Notes under the pieces: generated by a model
The model's input: the letters and a program-made list of their open reading frames with translations, nothing else
What the model was told of the DNA's origin: nothing
Databases searched by the model: none
Assembly: GCF_963662255.1 (NCBI RefSeq)
Contig: NC_085052.1
Location: 35,784,654-35,848,653, forward strand
DNA length: 64,000 nt
Origin: Cinclus cinclus
Taxonomy: Eukaryota; Chordata; Aves; Passeriformes; Cinclidae
Direction: 5' to 3'
Program-made: the position numbers and the translations under genes
Part shown: positions 35,427 through 48,700 of the stretch, one piece after another
Position numbering within the stretch: position 1 is the stretch's first letter
Layout of the letters: the number at the start of each line of letters is the position of its first letter

Positions 35427-38400
35427 ATTGTGACAGCACAGGGGTTAAGAGAAGCAAGGATCCATTGTGACCCAATGCAGGCTAACAATCTAATGATCCC
35501 TTGTGGCACCAGGGGGTATAAAAAGGGCCAGGGCTGGATTGTTACAGCACGGGGACCAATAGAAGCAAGGATCTATTATGCCACCGTGGAGGCCAAGAAT
35601 CAAATGATTCATTGTGACATCATGTGGCCTAAAAGGGCTTGGCATGCATTGTGACACCACAGAGGTTAAGAGAAGCAAGGAACCATTGTGACCCAATGCA
35701 GGCTAATAATCCCAGGATCCCATTTGACACCAGGGGGTGTAAAAGGGCCAGGGATGAATTGTGACACCATGGGGCCCAATAGAAACAAGGAACCATTATG
35801 ACACCATGGAGGCCAAGAATCAAATGATTCATTGTGACATCAAGTGGCCTAAAAGGGCATGGGATGCATTGTGACACCACAGAGGTTAAGAGAAGCAAGG
35901 AACCATTGTGACCCAATGCAGGCTACCAATCTAATGATCCCTTGTGGCACCAGGGGGTATAAAAAGGGCCAGGGATGGATTGTTACAGTACGGGGACCAA
36001 TAGAAGCAAGGATCTATTATGCCACCGTGGAGGCCAAGAATCAAATGATTCATTGTGACATCATGTGGTCTGAAAGGGTATGGGATGCATTGTGACACCA
36101 CAGGGGTTAAGAGAATCAAGGATCCATTGTGACCCAATGGAGGCTAACAATCTAATGATCCCTTGTGACACCAATGGGCCTAAAAGGGGCAGGGATGAAT
36201 TGTGAAAGCATGGGGCCCAATTAAAACCTGGTACAATTACGCCACAATGGAGGCCAAGAATCAAATGATTCATTGTGACATCAAGTGGCCTAAAAGGGCA
36301 TGGGATGCATTGTGACACCACAGGGGTTAAGAGAAGCAAGGAACCATTGTGACCCAATGCAGGCTAACAATCTAAGAATCCCTTTTGACACCAGGGGGCG
36401 CAAAAGACCACGGATGAACCTTGACAGCGTGGGGACGTATAGAAGCAAGGAACCATTATGACACCATGAAGGCCAAGAATCAAATGGTTCATTGTGACAT
36501 CTAGTGGCCTGAAAGGGCTTGGAATGCATTTTGACACCACAGAGGTTAAGAGAAGCAAGGAACCATTGTGACCCAATGCAGGCCAACAGTCTAATGATCC
36601 TTTGTGGCACCAGGGGGTATAAAAAGGGCCAGGGATGGATTGTTACAGCACGGGGACCAATAGAAGCAAGGATCTATTATGCCACCGTGGAGGCCAAGAA
36701 TCAAATGATTCATTGTGACATCAAGTGGCCTAAAAGGGCATGGGATGCATTGTGACAGCACAGGGGTTAAGAGAAGCAAGGATCCATTGTGACCCAATGG
36801 AGGCTAATAATCCCAGGATCCCATTTGACACCAGGGGGCGCAAAAGGGCCAGGGATGAATTGTGACAGCATGGGGCCCAATTAAAACCTGGTACAATTAC
36901 GCCACCATGGAGGCCACGATTTAAATGATTCATTGTGACATCAAGTGGCCTAAAAGGGCATGGGATGCATTGTGACACCACAGGGGTTAAGAGAAGCAAG
37001 GATCCATTGTGACCCAATGCAGGCTAACAATCTAAGAATCCCTTTTGACACCAGGGGGCGCAAAAGGACCACGGATGAACTCTGACAGCATGGGGACCTA
37101 TAGAAGCAAGGAACCATTATGACACCATGAAGGCCAAGAATCAAATGGTTCATTTTGACATCAAGTGGCCAAATGGGCATGGGATGCATTGTGACACCAC
37201 AGAGGTTAAGAGAAGCAAGGAAACATTGTGACCCAATGGAGGCTAACAATCTAATGATCCCTTGTGGCACCAGGGGGCAAAAAAAGGGCCAGGGATGGAT
37301 TGTTACAGCACGGGGACCAATAGAAGCAAGGACCTATTATGCCACCGTGTAGGCCAAGAATCAAATGATTCATTGTGACTTCATGTGGCCTAAAAGGGCA
37401 TGGGATGCATTGTGACACCACAGGGGTCAAGAGAAGCAAGGATCCATTGTGACCCAATGGAGGCTAACAATCTAATGATCCCTTTTGACACCAATGGGCC
37501 TAAAAGGGGCAGGGATGTATTGTGAAAGCATGGGGCCCAATTAAAACCTGGTACAATTACGCCACAATGGAGGCCAAGATTTAAATGATTCATTGTGACA
37601 TCATGTGGCCTAAAAGGGCATGGGATGCATTGTGACACCACAGGGGTTAAGAGAAGCAAGGATCCATTGTGACCCAATGGAGGCTAATAATCCCAGGATC
37701 CCATTTGACACCAGGGGGCGTAAAAGGGCCAGGGATGAATTGTGACAGCATGGGGCCCAATAGAAACAAGGAACCATTATGACACCATGGAGGCCAAGAA
37801 TCAAATGATTCATTGTGACATCATGTGGCCTAAAAGGGCATGGGATGCATTGTGACAGCACAGGGGTTAAGAGAAGCAAGGATCCATTGTGACCCAATGC
37901 AGGCTAACAATCTAATGATCCCTTGTGGCACCAGGGGGTATAAAAAGGGCCAGGGCTGGATTGTTACAGCACGGGGACCAATAGAAGCAAGGATCTATTA
38001 TGCCACCGTGGAGGCCAAGAATCAAATGATTCATTGTGACATCAAGTGGCCTAAAAGGTCATGGGATGCATTGTGACACCACAGAGGTTAAGAGAAGCAA
38101 GGAACCATTTTAACCCAATGCAGGCTAACAATCTAATGATCCCTTGTGACACCAATGGGCCTAAAAGGGGCAGGGATGAATTGTGAAAGCATGGGGCCCA
38201 AGTAAAACCTGGTACAATTATGCCACCATGGAGGCCAAGAATCAAATGATTCATTGTGACATCAGGTGGCCTAAAAGGGCATGGGATGCATTGTGACAGC
38301 ACAGGGGTTAAGAGAAGCAAGGATCCATTGTGACCCAATGGAGGCTAATAATCCCAGGATCCCATTTGACACCAGGGGGCGTAAAAGGGCCAGGGATGAA

Positions 38401-39831
38401 TTGTGACAGCATGGGGCCCAATAGAAACAAGGAACCATTATGACACCATGGAGGCCAAGAATCAAATGATGCATTGTGACATCAAGTGGCCTAAAAGGGC
38501 ATGGGATGCACTGTGACACCACAGAGGTTAAGAGAAGCAAGGAACCATTGTGACCCAATGCAGGCTAACAATCTAATCATCCCTTGTGACACCCATGGGC
38601 CTAAAAGGGGCAGGGATGAATTGTGAAAGCATGGGGCCCAAGTAAAACCTGGTACAATTCTGCCACCATGGAGGCCAAGAATCAAATGATTCATTGTGAC
38701 ATCAAGTGGCCTAAAAGGGCATGGGATGCATTGTGACACCACAGGGGTTAAGAGAAGCAAGGAACCATTGTGACCCAATGCAGGCTAACAATCTAATGAT
38801 CCCTTGTGGCACCAGGGGGTATAAAAAGGGCCAGGGATGGATTGTTACAGCACGGGGACCAATAGAAGCAAGGATCTATTATGCCACCGTGGAGGCCAAG
38901 AATCAAATGATTCATTGGGACATCAAGTGGCCTAAAAGGGCATGGGATGCATTGTGACACCACAGGGGTTAAGAGAAGCAAGGATCCATTGTGACCCAAT
39001 GCAGGCTAACAATCTAATGATCCCTTTTGACACCAATGGGCCTAAAAGGGGCAGAGATGTATTGTGAAAGCATGGGGCCCAAGTAAAACCTGGTACAATT
39101 ATGCCACCATGCAGGCCAAGAATCAAATGATTCATTGTGACATCAGGTGGCCTAAAAGGGCATGGGATGCATTGTGACACCACAGGGGTTAAGAGAAGCA
39201 AGGAACCATTGTGACCCAATGCAGGCTAACAATCTAAGAATCCCTTTTGACACCAGGGGGCGCAACAGGACCACGGATGAACCTTGACAGCGTGGGGACC
39301 TATAGAAGCAAGGAACCATTATGACACCATGAAGGCCAAGAATCAAATGGTTCATTGTGACATCTAGTGGCCTAAAAGGGTTTGGAATGCATTGTGACAC
39401 CACAGAGGTTAAGAGAAGCTAGGAACCATTGTGACCCAATGCAGGCTAACAATCTAATGATCCCTTGTGGCACCAGGGGGCAAAAAAAGGGCCAGGGATG
39501 GATTGTTACAGCACGGGGACCAATAGAAGGAAGGACCTATTATGCCAACGTGTAGGCCAAGAATCAAATGATTCATTGTGACATCAAGTGGCCTAAAAGG
39601 GCATGGGATGCATTGTGACAGCACAGGGGTTAAGAGAAGCAAGGATCCATTGTGACCCAATGGAGGCTAATAATCCCAGGATCCCATTTGACACCAGGGG
39701 GCGTAAAAGGGCCAGGGATGAATTGTGACAGCATGGGGCCCAATAGAAACAAGGAACCATTATGACACCATGGAGGCCAAGAATCAAATGATTCATTGTG
39801 ACATCATGTGGCCTAAAAGGGCATGGGATGC
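35427..39831 (+). repeat. Mixed-order segment, twenty monomers
   Basis: The approximate order is B C B A/E D B C/E D B'' E C B A C A B E/A D B'' C, starting at 35427, 35648, 35868, 36089, 36309, 36528, 36749, 36969, 37188, 37409, 37629, 37849, 38070, 38290, 38510, 38730, 38951, 39171, 39391 and 39612. There is no clear H12 order before 39832. The last 1.4 kb copies 29.6-31.2 kb. The unusual GTGGTCTGAAAGGG near 36066 recurs near 53698. Confidence 0.78.
36309..36527 (+). repeat. 219-bp D monomer with single-base deletion
   Basis: GCGCAAAAGACCACGG replaces GCGCAAAAGGACCACGG near 36399-36414. I did not find this deletion elsewhere, so it looks private to this copy. Confidence 0.8.
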
Positions 39832-42474
39832 ATTGTGACAGCACAGGGGTTAAGAGAAGCAAGGATCCATTGTGACCCAATGCAGGCTAACAATCTAATG
39901 ATCCCTTGTGGCACCAGGGGGTATAAAAAGGGCCAGGGCTGGATTGTTACAGCACGGGGACCAATAGAAGCAAGGATCTATTATGCCACCCTGGAGGCCA
40001 AGAATCAAATGATTCATTGTGACATCAAGTGGCCTAAAAGGTCATGGGATGCATTGTGACACCACAGAGGTTAAGAGAAGCAAGGAACCATTTTAACCCA
40101 ATGCAGGCTAACAATCTAATGATCCCTTGTGACACCAATGGGCCTAAAAGGGGCAGGGATGAATTGTGAAAGCATGGGGCCCAAGTAAAACCTGGTACAA
40201 TTATGCCACCATGGAGGCCAAGAATCAAATGATTCATTGTGACATCAGGTGGCCTAAAAGGGCATGGGATGCATTTTGACACCACAGGGGTTAAGAGAAG
40301 CAAGGAACCATTGTGACCCAATGCAGGCTAACAATTTAAGAATCCCTTTTGACACCAGGGGGCGCAAAAGGACCACGGATGAACCTTGACAGCGTGGGGA
40401 CCTATAGAAGCAAGGAACCATTATGACACCATGAAGGCCAAGAATCAAATGGTTCATTGTGACATCTAGTGGCCTAAAAGGGTTTGGAATGCATTGTGAC
40501 ACCACAGTGGTTAAGAGAAGCAAGGAACCATTGTGACCCAATGCAGGCTAACAATCTAATGATCCCTTGTGGCACCAGGGGGCATAAAAAGGGCCAGGGA
40601 TGGATTGTTACAGCACGGGGACCAATAGAAGCAAGGACCTATTATGCCATCGTGTAGGCCAAGAATCAAATGATTCATTGTGACTTCATGTGGCCTAAAA
40701 GGGCATGGGATGCATTGTGACACCACAGGGGTCAAGAGAAGCAAGGATCCATTGTGACCCAATGGAGGCTAACAATCTAATGATCCCTTTTGACACCAAT
40801 GGGCCTAAAAGGGGCAGGGATGTATTGTGAAAGCATGGGGCCCAATTAAAACCTGGTACAATTACGCCACCATGGGTGCCAAGATTTAAATGATTCATTG
40901 TGACATCAAGTGGCCTAAAAGGGCATGGGATGCATTGTGACAGCACAGGGGTTAAGAGAAGCAAGGATCCATTGTGACCCAATGGAGGCTAATAATCCCA
41001 GGATCCCATTTGACACCAGGGGGCGTAAAAGGGCCAGGGATGAATTGTGACAGCATGGGGCCCAATAGAAACAAGGAACCATTATGACACCATGGAGGCC
41101 AAGAATCAAATGATTCATTGTGACATCATGTGGCCTAAAAGGGCATGGGATGCATTGTGACAGCACAGGGGTTAAGAGAAGAAAGGATCCATTGTGACCC
41201 AATGCAGGCTAACAATCTAATGATCCCTTGTGGCACCAGGGGGCGCAAAGGGACCACGGATGAACTCTGACAGCATGGGGACCTATAGAAGCAAGGAACC
41301 ATTATGACACCATGAAGGCCAAGAATCAAATGGTTCATTGTGACATCAAGTGGCCTAAAAGGGCATGGGATGCATTGTGACAGCACAGGGGTTAAGAGAA
41401 GCAAGGATCCATTGTGACCCAATGGAGGCTAATAATCCCAGGATCCCATTTGACACCAGGGGGCGTAAAAGGGCCAGGGATGAATTGTGACAGCATGGGG
41501 CCCAATAGAAACAAGGAACCATTATGACACCATGGAGGCCAAGAATCAAATGATTCATTGTGACATCAAGTGGCCTAAAAGGTCATGGGATGCATTGTGA
41601 CACCACAGAGGTTAAGAGAAGCAAGGAACCACTGTAACCCAATGCAGGCTAACAATCTAATGATCCCTTGTGACACCAATGGGCCTGAAAGGGGCAGGGA
41701 TGAATTGTGAAAGCATGGGGCCCAAGTAAAACCTGGTACAATTATGCCACCATGGAGGCCCAGAATCAAATGATTCATTGTGACATCAGGTGGCCTAAAA
41801 GGGCATTTGATGCATTGTGACACCACAGGGGTTATGAGAAGCAAGGAACCATTGTGACCCAATGGAGGCTAACAATTTAAGAATCCCTTTTGACACCAGG
41901 GGGCGCAAAAGGACCACGGATGAACCTTGATAACGTGGGGACCTATAGAAGCAAGGAACCATTATGACACCATGAAGGCCAAGAATCAAATGGTTCATTG
42001 TGACATCTAGCGGCCTAAAAGGGTTTGGAATGCATTGTGACACCACAGAGGTTAAGAGAAGCAAGGAACCATTGTGACCCAATGCAGGCTAACAATCTAA
42101 TGATCCCTTGTGGCACCAGGGGGCAAAAAAAGGGCCAGGGATGGATTGTTATAGCACGGGGACCAATAGAAGCAAGGACCTATTATGCCACCGTGTAGGC
42201 CAAGAATCAAATGATTCATTGTGACATCATGTGGCCTAAAAGGGCATGGGATGCATTGTGACACCACAGGGGTTAAGAGAAGCAAGGATCCATTGTGACC
42301 CAATGGAGGCTAACAATCTAATGATCCCTTTTGACACCAATGGGCCTAAAAGGGGCAGGGATGTATTGTGAAAGCATGGGGCCCAATTAAAACCTGGTAC
42401 AATTACGCCACAATGGAGGCCAAGATTTAAATGATTCATTGTGACATCAAGTGGCCTAAAAGGGCATGGGATGC
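39832..42474 (+). repeat. H12 higher-order repeat, copy 6, mosaic
   Basis: The order is B A D B' E C D' C A D B'' E over exactly 2,643 bp. It matches copy 5 at an offset of 8,590 bp for the first ~1 kb and then accumulates differences. The E monomer at 40714 has CCATGGGTGCC (near 40869), as at about 20600 and 26331 in the middle domain, instead of CACAATGGAGGCC. The last monomer is plain E, not E'. The copy is therefore a patchwork. Confidence 0.83.
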
Positions 42475-44748
42475 ATTGTGACACCACAGGGGTTAAGAGA
42501 AGCAAGGATCCATTGTGACCCAATGGAGGCTAATAATCCCAGGATCCCATTTGACACCAGGGGGCGTAAAAGGGCCAGGGATGAATTGTGACAGCATGGG
42601 GCCCAATAGAAACAAGGAACCATTATGACACCATGGAGGCCAAGAATCAAATGATTCATTGTGACATCATGTGGCCTGAAAGGGCATGGGATGCATTGTG
42701 ACACCACAGAGGTTAAGAGAAGCAAGGAACCATTGTGACCCAATGCAGGCTAATAATCCCAGGATCCCTTTTGACACCAATGGGCCTAAAAAGGGCAGGG
42801 ATGTATTGTGAAAGCATGGGGCCCAATTAAAACCTGGTACAATTACGCCACCATGGAGGCCAAGATTTAAATGATTCATTGTGACATCAAGTGGCCTAAA
42901 AGGGCATGGGATGCATTGTGACAGCACAGGGGTTAAGAGAAGCCAGGATCCATTGTGACCCAATGCAGGCTAACAATCTATTGATCCCTTGTGGCACCAG
43001 GGGGTATAAAAAGGGCCAGGGATGGATTGTTACAGCACGGGGACCAATAGAAGCAACGATCTATTATGCCACCGTGGAGGCCAAGAATCAAATGATTCAT
43101 TGTGACATCAAGTGGCCTAAAAGGGCATGGGATGCATTGTGACAGCACAGGGGTTAAGAGAAGCAAGGATCCATTGTGACCCAATGCAGGCTAACAATCT
43201 AATGATCCCTTGTGGCACCAGGGGGTATAAAAAGGGCCAGGGATGGATTGTTACAGCACGGGGACCAATAGAAGCAAGGATCTATTATGCCACCGTGGAG
43301 GCCAAGAATCAAATGATTCATTGTGACATCAAGTGGCTTAAAAGGCATGGGATGCATTGTGACAGCACCAGGGGTTAAGAGAAGCAAGGATCCATTGTGA
43401 CCCAATGCAGGCTAACAATCTAAGAATCCCTTTTGACACCAGGGGGCGCAAAAGGACCACGGATGGACTCTGACAGCATGGGGACCTATAGAAGCAAGGA
43501 ACAATTATGACACCATGGAGGCCAAGAATCAAATGATTCATTGTGACATCAAGTGGCCTAAAAGGGCATGGGATGCATTGTGACACCACAGGGGTTAAGA
43601 GAAGCAAGGAACCATTGTGACCCAATGGAGGCTAATAATCCCAGGATCCCATTTGACACCAGGGGGCGTAAAAGGGCCAGGGATGAATTGTGACAGCATG
43701 GGGCCCAATAGAAACAAGGAACCATTATGACACCATGGAGGCCAAGAATCAAATGATTCATTGTGACATCATGTGGCCTAAAAGGGCATGGGATGCATTG
43801 TGACAGCACAGGGGTTAAGAGAAGCAAGGATCCATTGCGACCCAATGGAGGCTAACAATCTAATGATCCCTTTTGACACCAATGGGCCTAAAAGGGGCAG
43901 GGATGTATTGTGAAAGCATGGGGCCCAATTAAAACCTGGTACAATTACGCCACCATGGAGGCCAAGATTTGAATGATTCATTGTGACATCAAGTGGCCTA
44001 AAAGGGCATGGGATGCATTGTGACAGCACAGGGGTTAAGAGAAGCCAGGATCCATTGTGACCCAATGCAGGCTAACAATCTAATGATCCCTTGTGACACC
44101 AATGGGCCTAAAAGGGGCAGGGATGAATTGTGAAAGAATGGGGCCCAATTAAAACCTGGTACAATTATGCCACCATGGAGGCCAAGAATCAAATGATTCA
44201 TTGTGACATCAAGTGGCCTAAAAGGGCATGGGATGCATTGTGACAGCACAGGGGTTAAGAGAAGCAAGGATCCATTGTGACCCAATGCAGGCTAACAATC
44301 TAATGATCCCTTGTGGCTCCAGGGGGTATAAAAAGGGCCAGGGATGGATTGTTACAGCACGGGGACCAATAGAAGCAAGGATCTATTATGCCACCGTGGA
44401 GGCCAAGAATCAAATGATTCATTGTGACATCATGTGGCCTAAAAGGGCATGGGATGCATTGTGACAGCACAGGGGTTAAGAGAAGCAAGGATCCATTGTG
44501 ACCCAATGGAAGCTAACAATCTAATGATCCCTTTTGACACCAATGGGCCTAAAAAGGGCAGGGATGTATTGTGAAAGCATGGGGCCCAATTAAAACCTGG
44601 TACAATTACGCCACCATGGAGGCCAAGATTTAAATGATTCATTGTGACATCAAGTGGCCTAAAAGGGCATGGGATGCATTGTGACACCACAGAGGTTAAG
44701 AGAAGCAAGGAACCATTGTGACCCAATGCAGGCTAACAATCTAATGAT
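41335..44748 (+). repeat. R block, copy 1 (overlaps the end of H12 copy 6)
   Basis: Positions 41335-43213 match 45741-47619 at an offset of 4,406 bp (20 monomers). Positions 43078-44748 match 48152-49822 at 5,074 bp. Markers include CATTTGATGC near 41804, GTTATGAGAAGC near 41831, GAAGCCAGGATCC near 42940, and the paired single-base changes near 43337-43370. Confidence 0.82.
43337..43370 (+). repeat. Paired single-base deletion and insertion at a monomer joint
   Basis: GTGGCTTAAAAGGCATGG has lost one G relative to GGCCTAAAAGGGCATGG, and CAGCACCAGGGGTT has gained one C shortly after, so overall spacing is restored. The same pair occurs near 48411-48444 in R block copy 2, so it predates that duplication. 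Confidence 0.85.
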
Positions 44749-45740
44749 CCCTTGTGACACCAATGGGCCTAAAAGGGGCAGGGATGAATTGTGAAAGCAT
44801 GGGGCCCAAGAAAAACATGGTACAATTATGCCACCATGGAGGCCAAGAATCAAATGATTCATTGTGACCTCAAGTGTCCTAAAAGGGCATGGGATGCATT
44901 GTGACACCACAGGGGTTAAGAGAAGCAAGGAACCATTGTGACCCAATGCAGGCTAACAATCTAATGATCCCTTGTGGCAAAAGGGGGCATAAAAAGGGCC
45001 AGGGATGGATTGTTACAGCACGGGGACCAATAGAAGCAAGGATCTATTATGCCACCGTGGAGGCCAAGAATCAAATGATTCATTGTGACATCAAGTGGCC
45101 TAAAAGGGCATGGGATGCATTGTGACAGCACAGGGGTTAAGAGAAGCAAGGATCCATTGTGACCCAATGGAGGCTAATAATCCCAGGATCCCATTTGACA
45201 CCAGGGGGCGCAAAAGGGCCAGGGATGAATTGTGACAGCATGGGGCCCAATTAAAACCTGGTACAATTACGCCACCATGGAGGCCAAGATTTAAATGATT
45301 CATTGTGACATCAAGTGGCCGAAAAGGGCATGGGATGCATTGTGACACCACAGGGGTTAAGAGAAGCAAGGAACCATTGTGACCCAATGCAGGCTAACAA
45401 TCTAAGAATCCCTTTTGACACCAGGGGGCGCAAAAGGACCACGGATGAACTCTGACAGCATGGGGACCTATAGAAGCAAGGAACCATTATGACACCATGA
45501 AGGCCAAGAATCACATGGTTCATTGTGACATCAAGTGGCCTAAAAGGGCTTGGCATGCATTGTGACAGCACAGAGGTTAAGAGAAGCAAGGAAACATTGT
45601 GACCCAATGCAGGCTAACAATCTAATGATCCCTTGTGGCACCAGGGGGTATAAAAAGGGCCAGGGATGGATTGTTACAGCACAGGGACCAATAGAAGCAA
45701 GGATCTATTATGCCACAATGGAGGCCAAGAATCAAATGAT
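44749..45740 (+). repeat. Segment between the R blocks
   Basis: This holds the rest of A(44678), then B(44898), C/E(45119), D(45339) and most of B(45559). B(44898) has GTGGCAAAAGGGGGCATAAAA in place of GTGGCACCAGGGGG. The same unusual form is at about 56660, so the two are related. D(45339) and B(45559) resemble 12073-12513. Confidence 0.78.
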
Positions 45741-48700
45741 TCATTGTGACATCAAGTGGCCTAAAAGGGCATGGGATGCATTGTGACAGCACAGGGGTTA
45801 AGAGAAGCAAGGATCCATTGTGACCCAATGGAGGCTAATAATCCCAGGATCCCATTTGACACCAGGGGGCGTAAAAGGGCCAGGGATGAATTGTGACAGC
45901 ATGGGGCCCAATAGAAACAAGGAACCATTATGACACCATGGAGGCCAAGAATCAAATGATTCATTGTGACATCAAGTGGCCTAAAAGGTCATGGGATGCA
46001 TTGTGACACCACAGAGGTTAAGAGAAGCAAGGAACCACTGTAACCCAATGCAGGCTAACAATCTAATGATCCCTTGTGACACCAATGGGCCTGAAAGGGG
46101 CAGGGATGAATTGTGAAAGCATGGGGCCCAAGTAAAACCTGGTCCAATTATGCCACCATGGAGGCCCAGAATCAAATGATTCATTGTGACATCAGGTGGC
46201 CTAAAAGGGCATTTGATGCATTGTGACACCACAGGGGTTATGAGAAGCAAGGAACCATTGTGACCCAATGGAGGCTAACAATTTAAGAATCCCTTTTGAC
46301 ACCAGGGGGCGCAAAAGGACCACGGATGAACCTTGACAACGTGGGGACCTATAGAAGCAAGGAACCATTATGACACCATGAAGGCCAAGAATCAAATGGT
46401 TCATTGTGACATCTAGCGGCCTAAAAGGGTTTGGAATGCATTGTGACACCACAGAGGTTAAGAGAAGCAAGGAACCATTGTGACCCAATGCAGGCTAACA
46501 ATCTAATGATCCCTTGTGACACCAGGGGGCAAAAAAAGGGCCAGGGATGGATTGTTATAGCACGGGGACCAATAGAAGCAAGGACCTATTATGCCACCGT
46601 GTAGGCCAAGAATCAAATGATTCATTGTGACATCATGTGGCCTAAAAGGGCATGGGATGCATTGTGACACCACAGGGGTTAAGAGAAGCAAGGATCCATT
46701 GTGACCCAATGGAGGCTAACAATCTAATGATCCCTTTTGACACCAATGGGCCTAAAAGTGGCAGGGATGTATTGTGAAAGCATGGGGCCCAATTAAAACC
46801 TGGTACAATTACGCCACAATGGAGGCCAAGATTTAAATGATTCATTGTGACATCAAGTGGCCTAAAAGGGCATGGGATGCATTGTGACACCACAGGGGTT
46901 AAGAGAAGCAAGGATCCATTGTGACCCAATGGAGGCTAATAATCCCAGGATCCCATTTGACACCAGGGGGCGTAAAAGGGCCAGGGATGAATTGTGACAG
47001 CATGGGGCCCAATAGAAACAAGGAACCATTATGACACCATGGAGGCCAAGAATCAAATGATTCATTGTGACATCATGTGGCCTGAAAGGGCATGGGATGC
47101 ATTGTGACACCACAGAGGTTAAGAGAAGCAAGGAACCATTGTGACCCAATGCAGGCTAATAATCCCAGGATCCCTTTTGACACCAATGGGCCTAAAAAGG
47201 GCAGGGATGTATTGTGAAAGCATGGGGCCCAATTAAAACCTGGTACAATTACGCCACCATGGAGGCCAAGATTTAAATGATTCATTGTGACATCAAGTGG
47301 CCTAAAAGGGCATGGGATGCATTGTGACAGCACAGGGGTTAAGAGAAGCCAGGATCCATTGTGACCCAATGCAGGCTAACAATCTATTGATCCCTTGTGG
47401 CACCAGGGGGTATAAAAAGGGCCAGGGATGGATTGTTACAGCACGGGGACCAATAGAAGCAAGGATCTATTATGCCACCGTGGAGGCCAAGAATCAAATG
47501 ATTCATTGTGACATCATGTGGCCTAAAAGGGCATGGGATGCATTGTGACAGCACAGGGGTTAAGAGAAGCAAGGATCCATTGTGACCCAATGCAGGCTAA
47601 CAATCTAATGATCCCTTGTGACACCAATGGGCCTAAAAGGGGCAGGGATGAATTGTGAAAGCATGGGGCCCAATTAAAACCTGGTACAATTACGCCACAA
47701 TGGAGGCCAAGAATCAAATGATTCATTGTGACATCAAGTGGCCTAAAAGGGCATGGGATGCATTGTGACAGCACAGGGGTTAAGAGAAGCAAGGATCCAT
47801 TGTCACCCCATGCAGGCTAACAATCTAAGAATCTAAGAACCCCTTTTGACACCAGGTGACGCAAAAGGACCACGGATGAACTCTGACAGCATGGGGACCT
47901 GTAGAAGCAAGGAGCCATTATGACACAATGAAGGCCAAGAATCAAATGGTTCATTGTAAGACCAAGTGGCCTAAAAGGGCTTGGAATGCATTGTGACACC
48001 ACAGAGGTTAAGAGAAGCAAGGAACCATTGTGACCCAATGCAGGCTAACAATCTAATGATCCCTTGTGACACCAATGGGCCTAAAAGGGGCAGGGATGAA
48101 TTGTGAAAGAATGGGGCCCAATTAAAACCTGGTACAATTATGCCACCATGGAGGCCAAGAATCAAATGATTCATTGTGACATCAAGTGGCCTAAAAGGGC
48201 ATGGGATGCATTGTGACAGCACAGGGGTTAAGAGAAGCAAGGATCCATTGTGACCCAATGCAGGCTAACAATCTAATGATCCCTTGTGGCACCAGGGGGT
48301 ATAAAAAGGGCCAGGGATGGATTGTTACAGCACGGGGACCAATAGAAGCAAGGATCTATTATGCCACCGTGGAGGCCAAGAATCAAATGATTCATTGTGA
48401 CATCAAGTGGCTTAAAAGGCATGGGATGCATTGTGACAGCACCAGGGGTTAAGAGAAGCAAGGATCCATTGTGACCCAATGCAGGCTAACAATCTAAGAA
48501 TCCCTTTTGACACCAGGGGGCGCAAAAGGACCACGGATGGACTCTGACAGCATGGGGACCTATAGAAGCAAGGAACAATTATGACACCATGGAGGCCAAG
48601 AATCAAATGATTCATTGTGACATCAAGTGGCCTAAAAGGGCATGGGATGCATTGTGACACCACAGGGGTTAAGAGAAGCAAGGAACCATTGTGACCCAAT

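Noticed and set aside
47823..47838. The 8-bp ATCTAAGA doubling as a target-site duplication of a mobile element
   Set aside because: The two copies are directly adjacent with nothing between them, so it is a simple slippage duplication.
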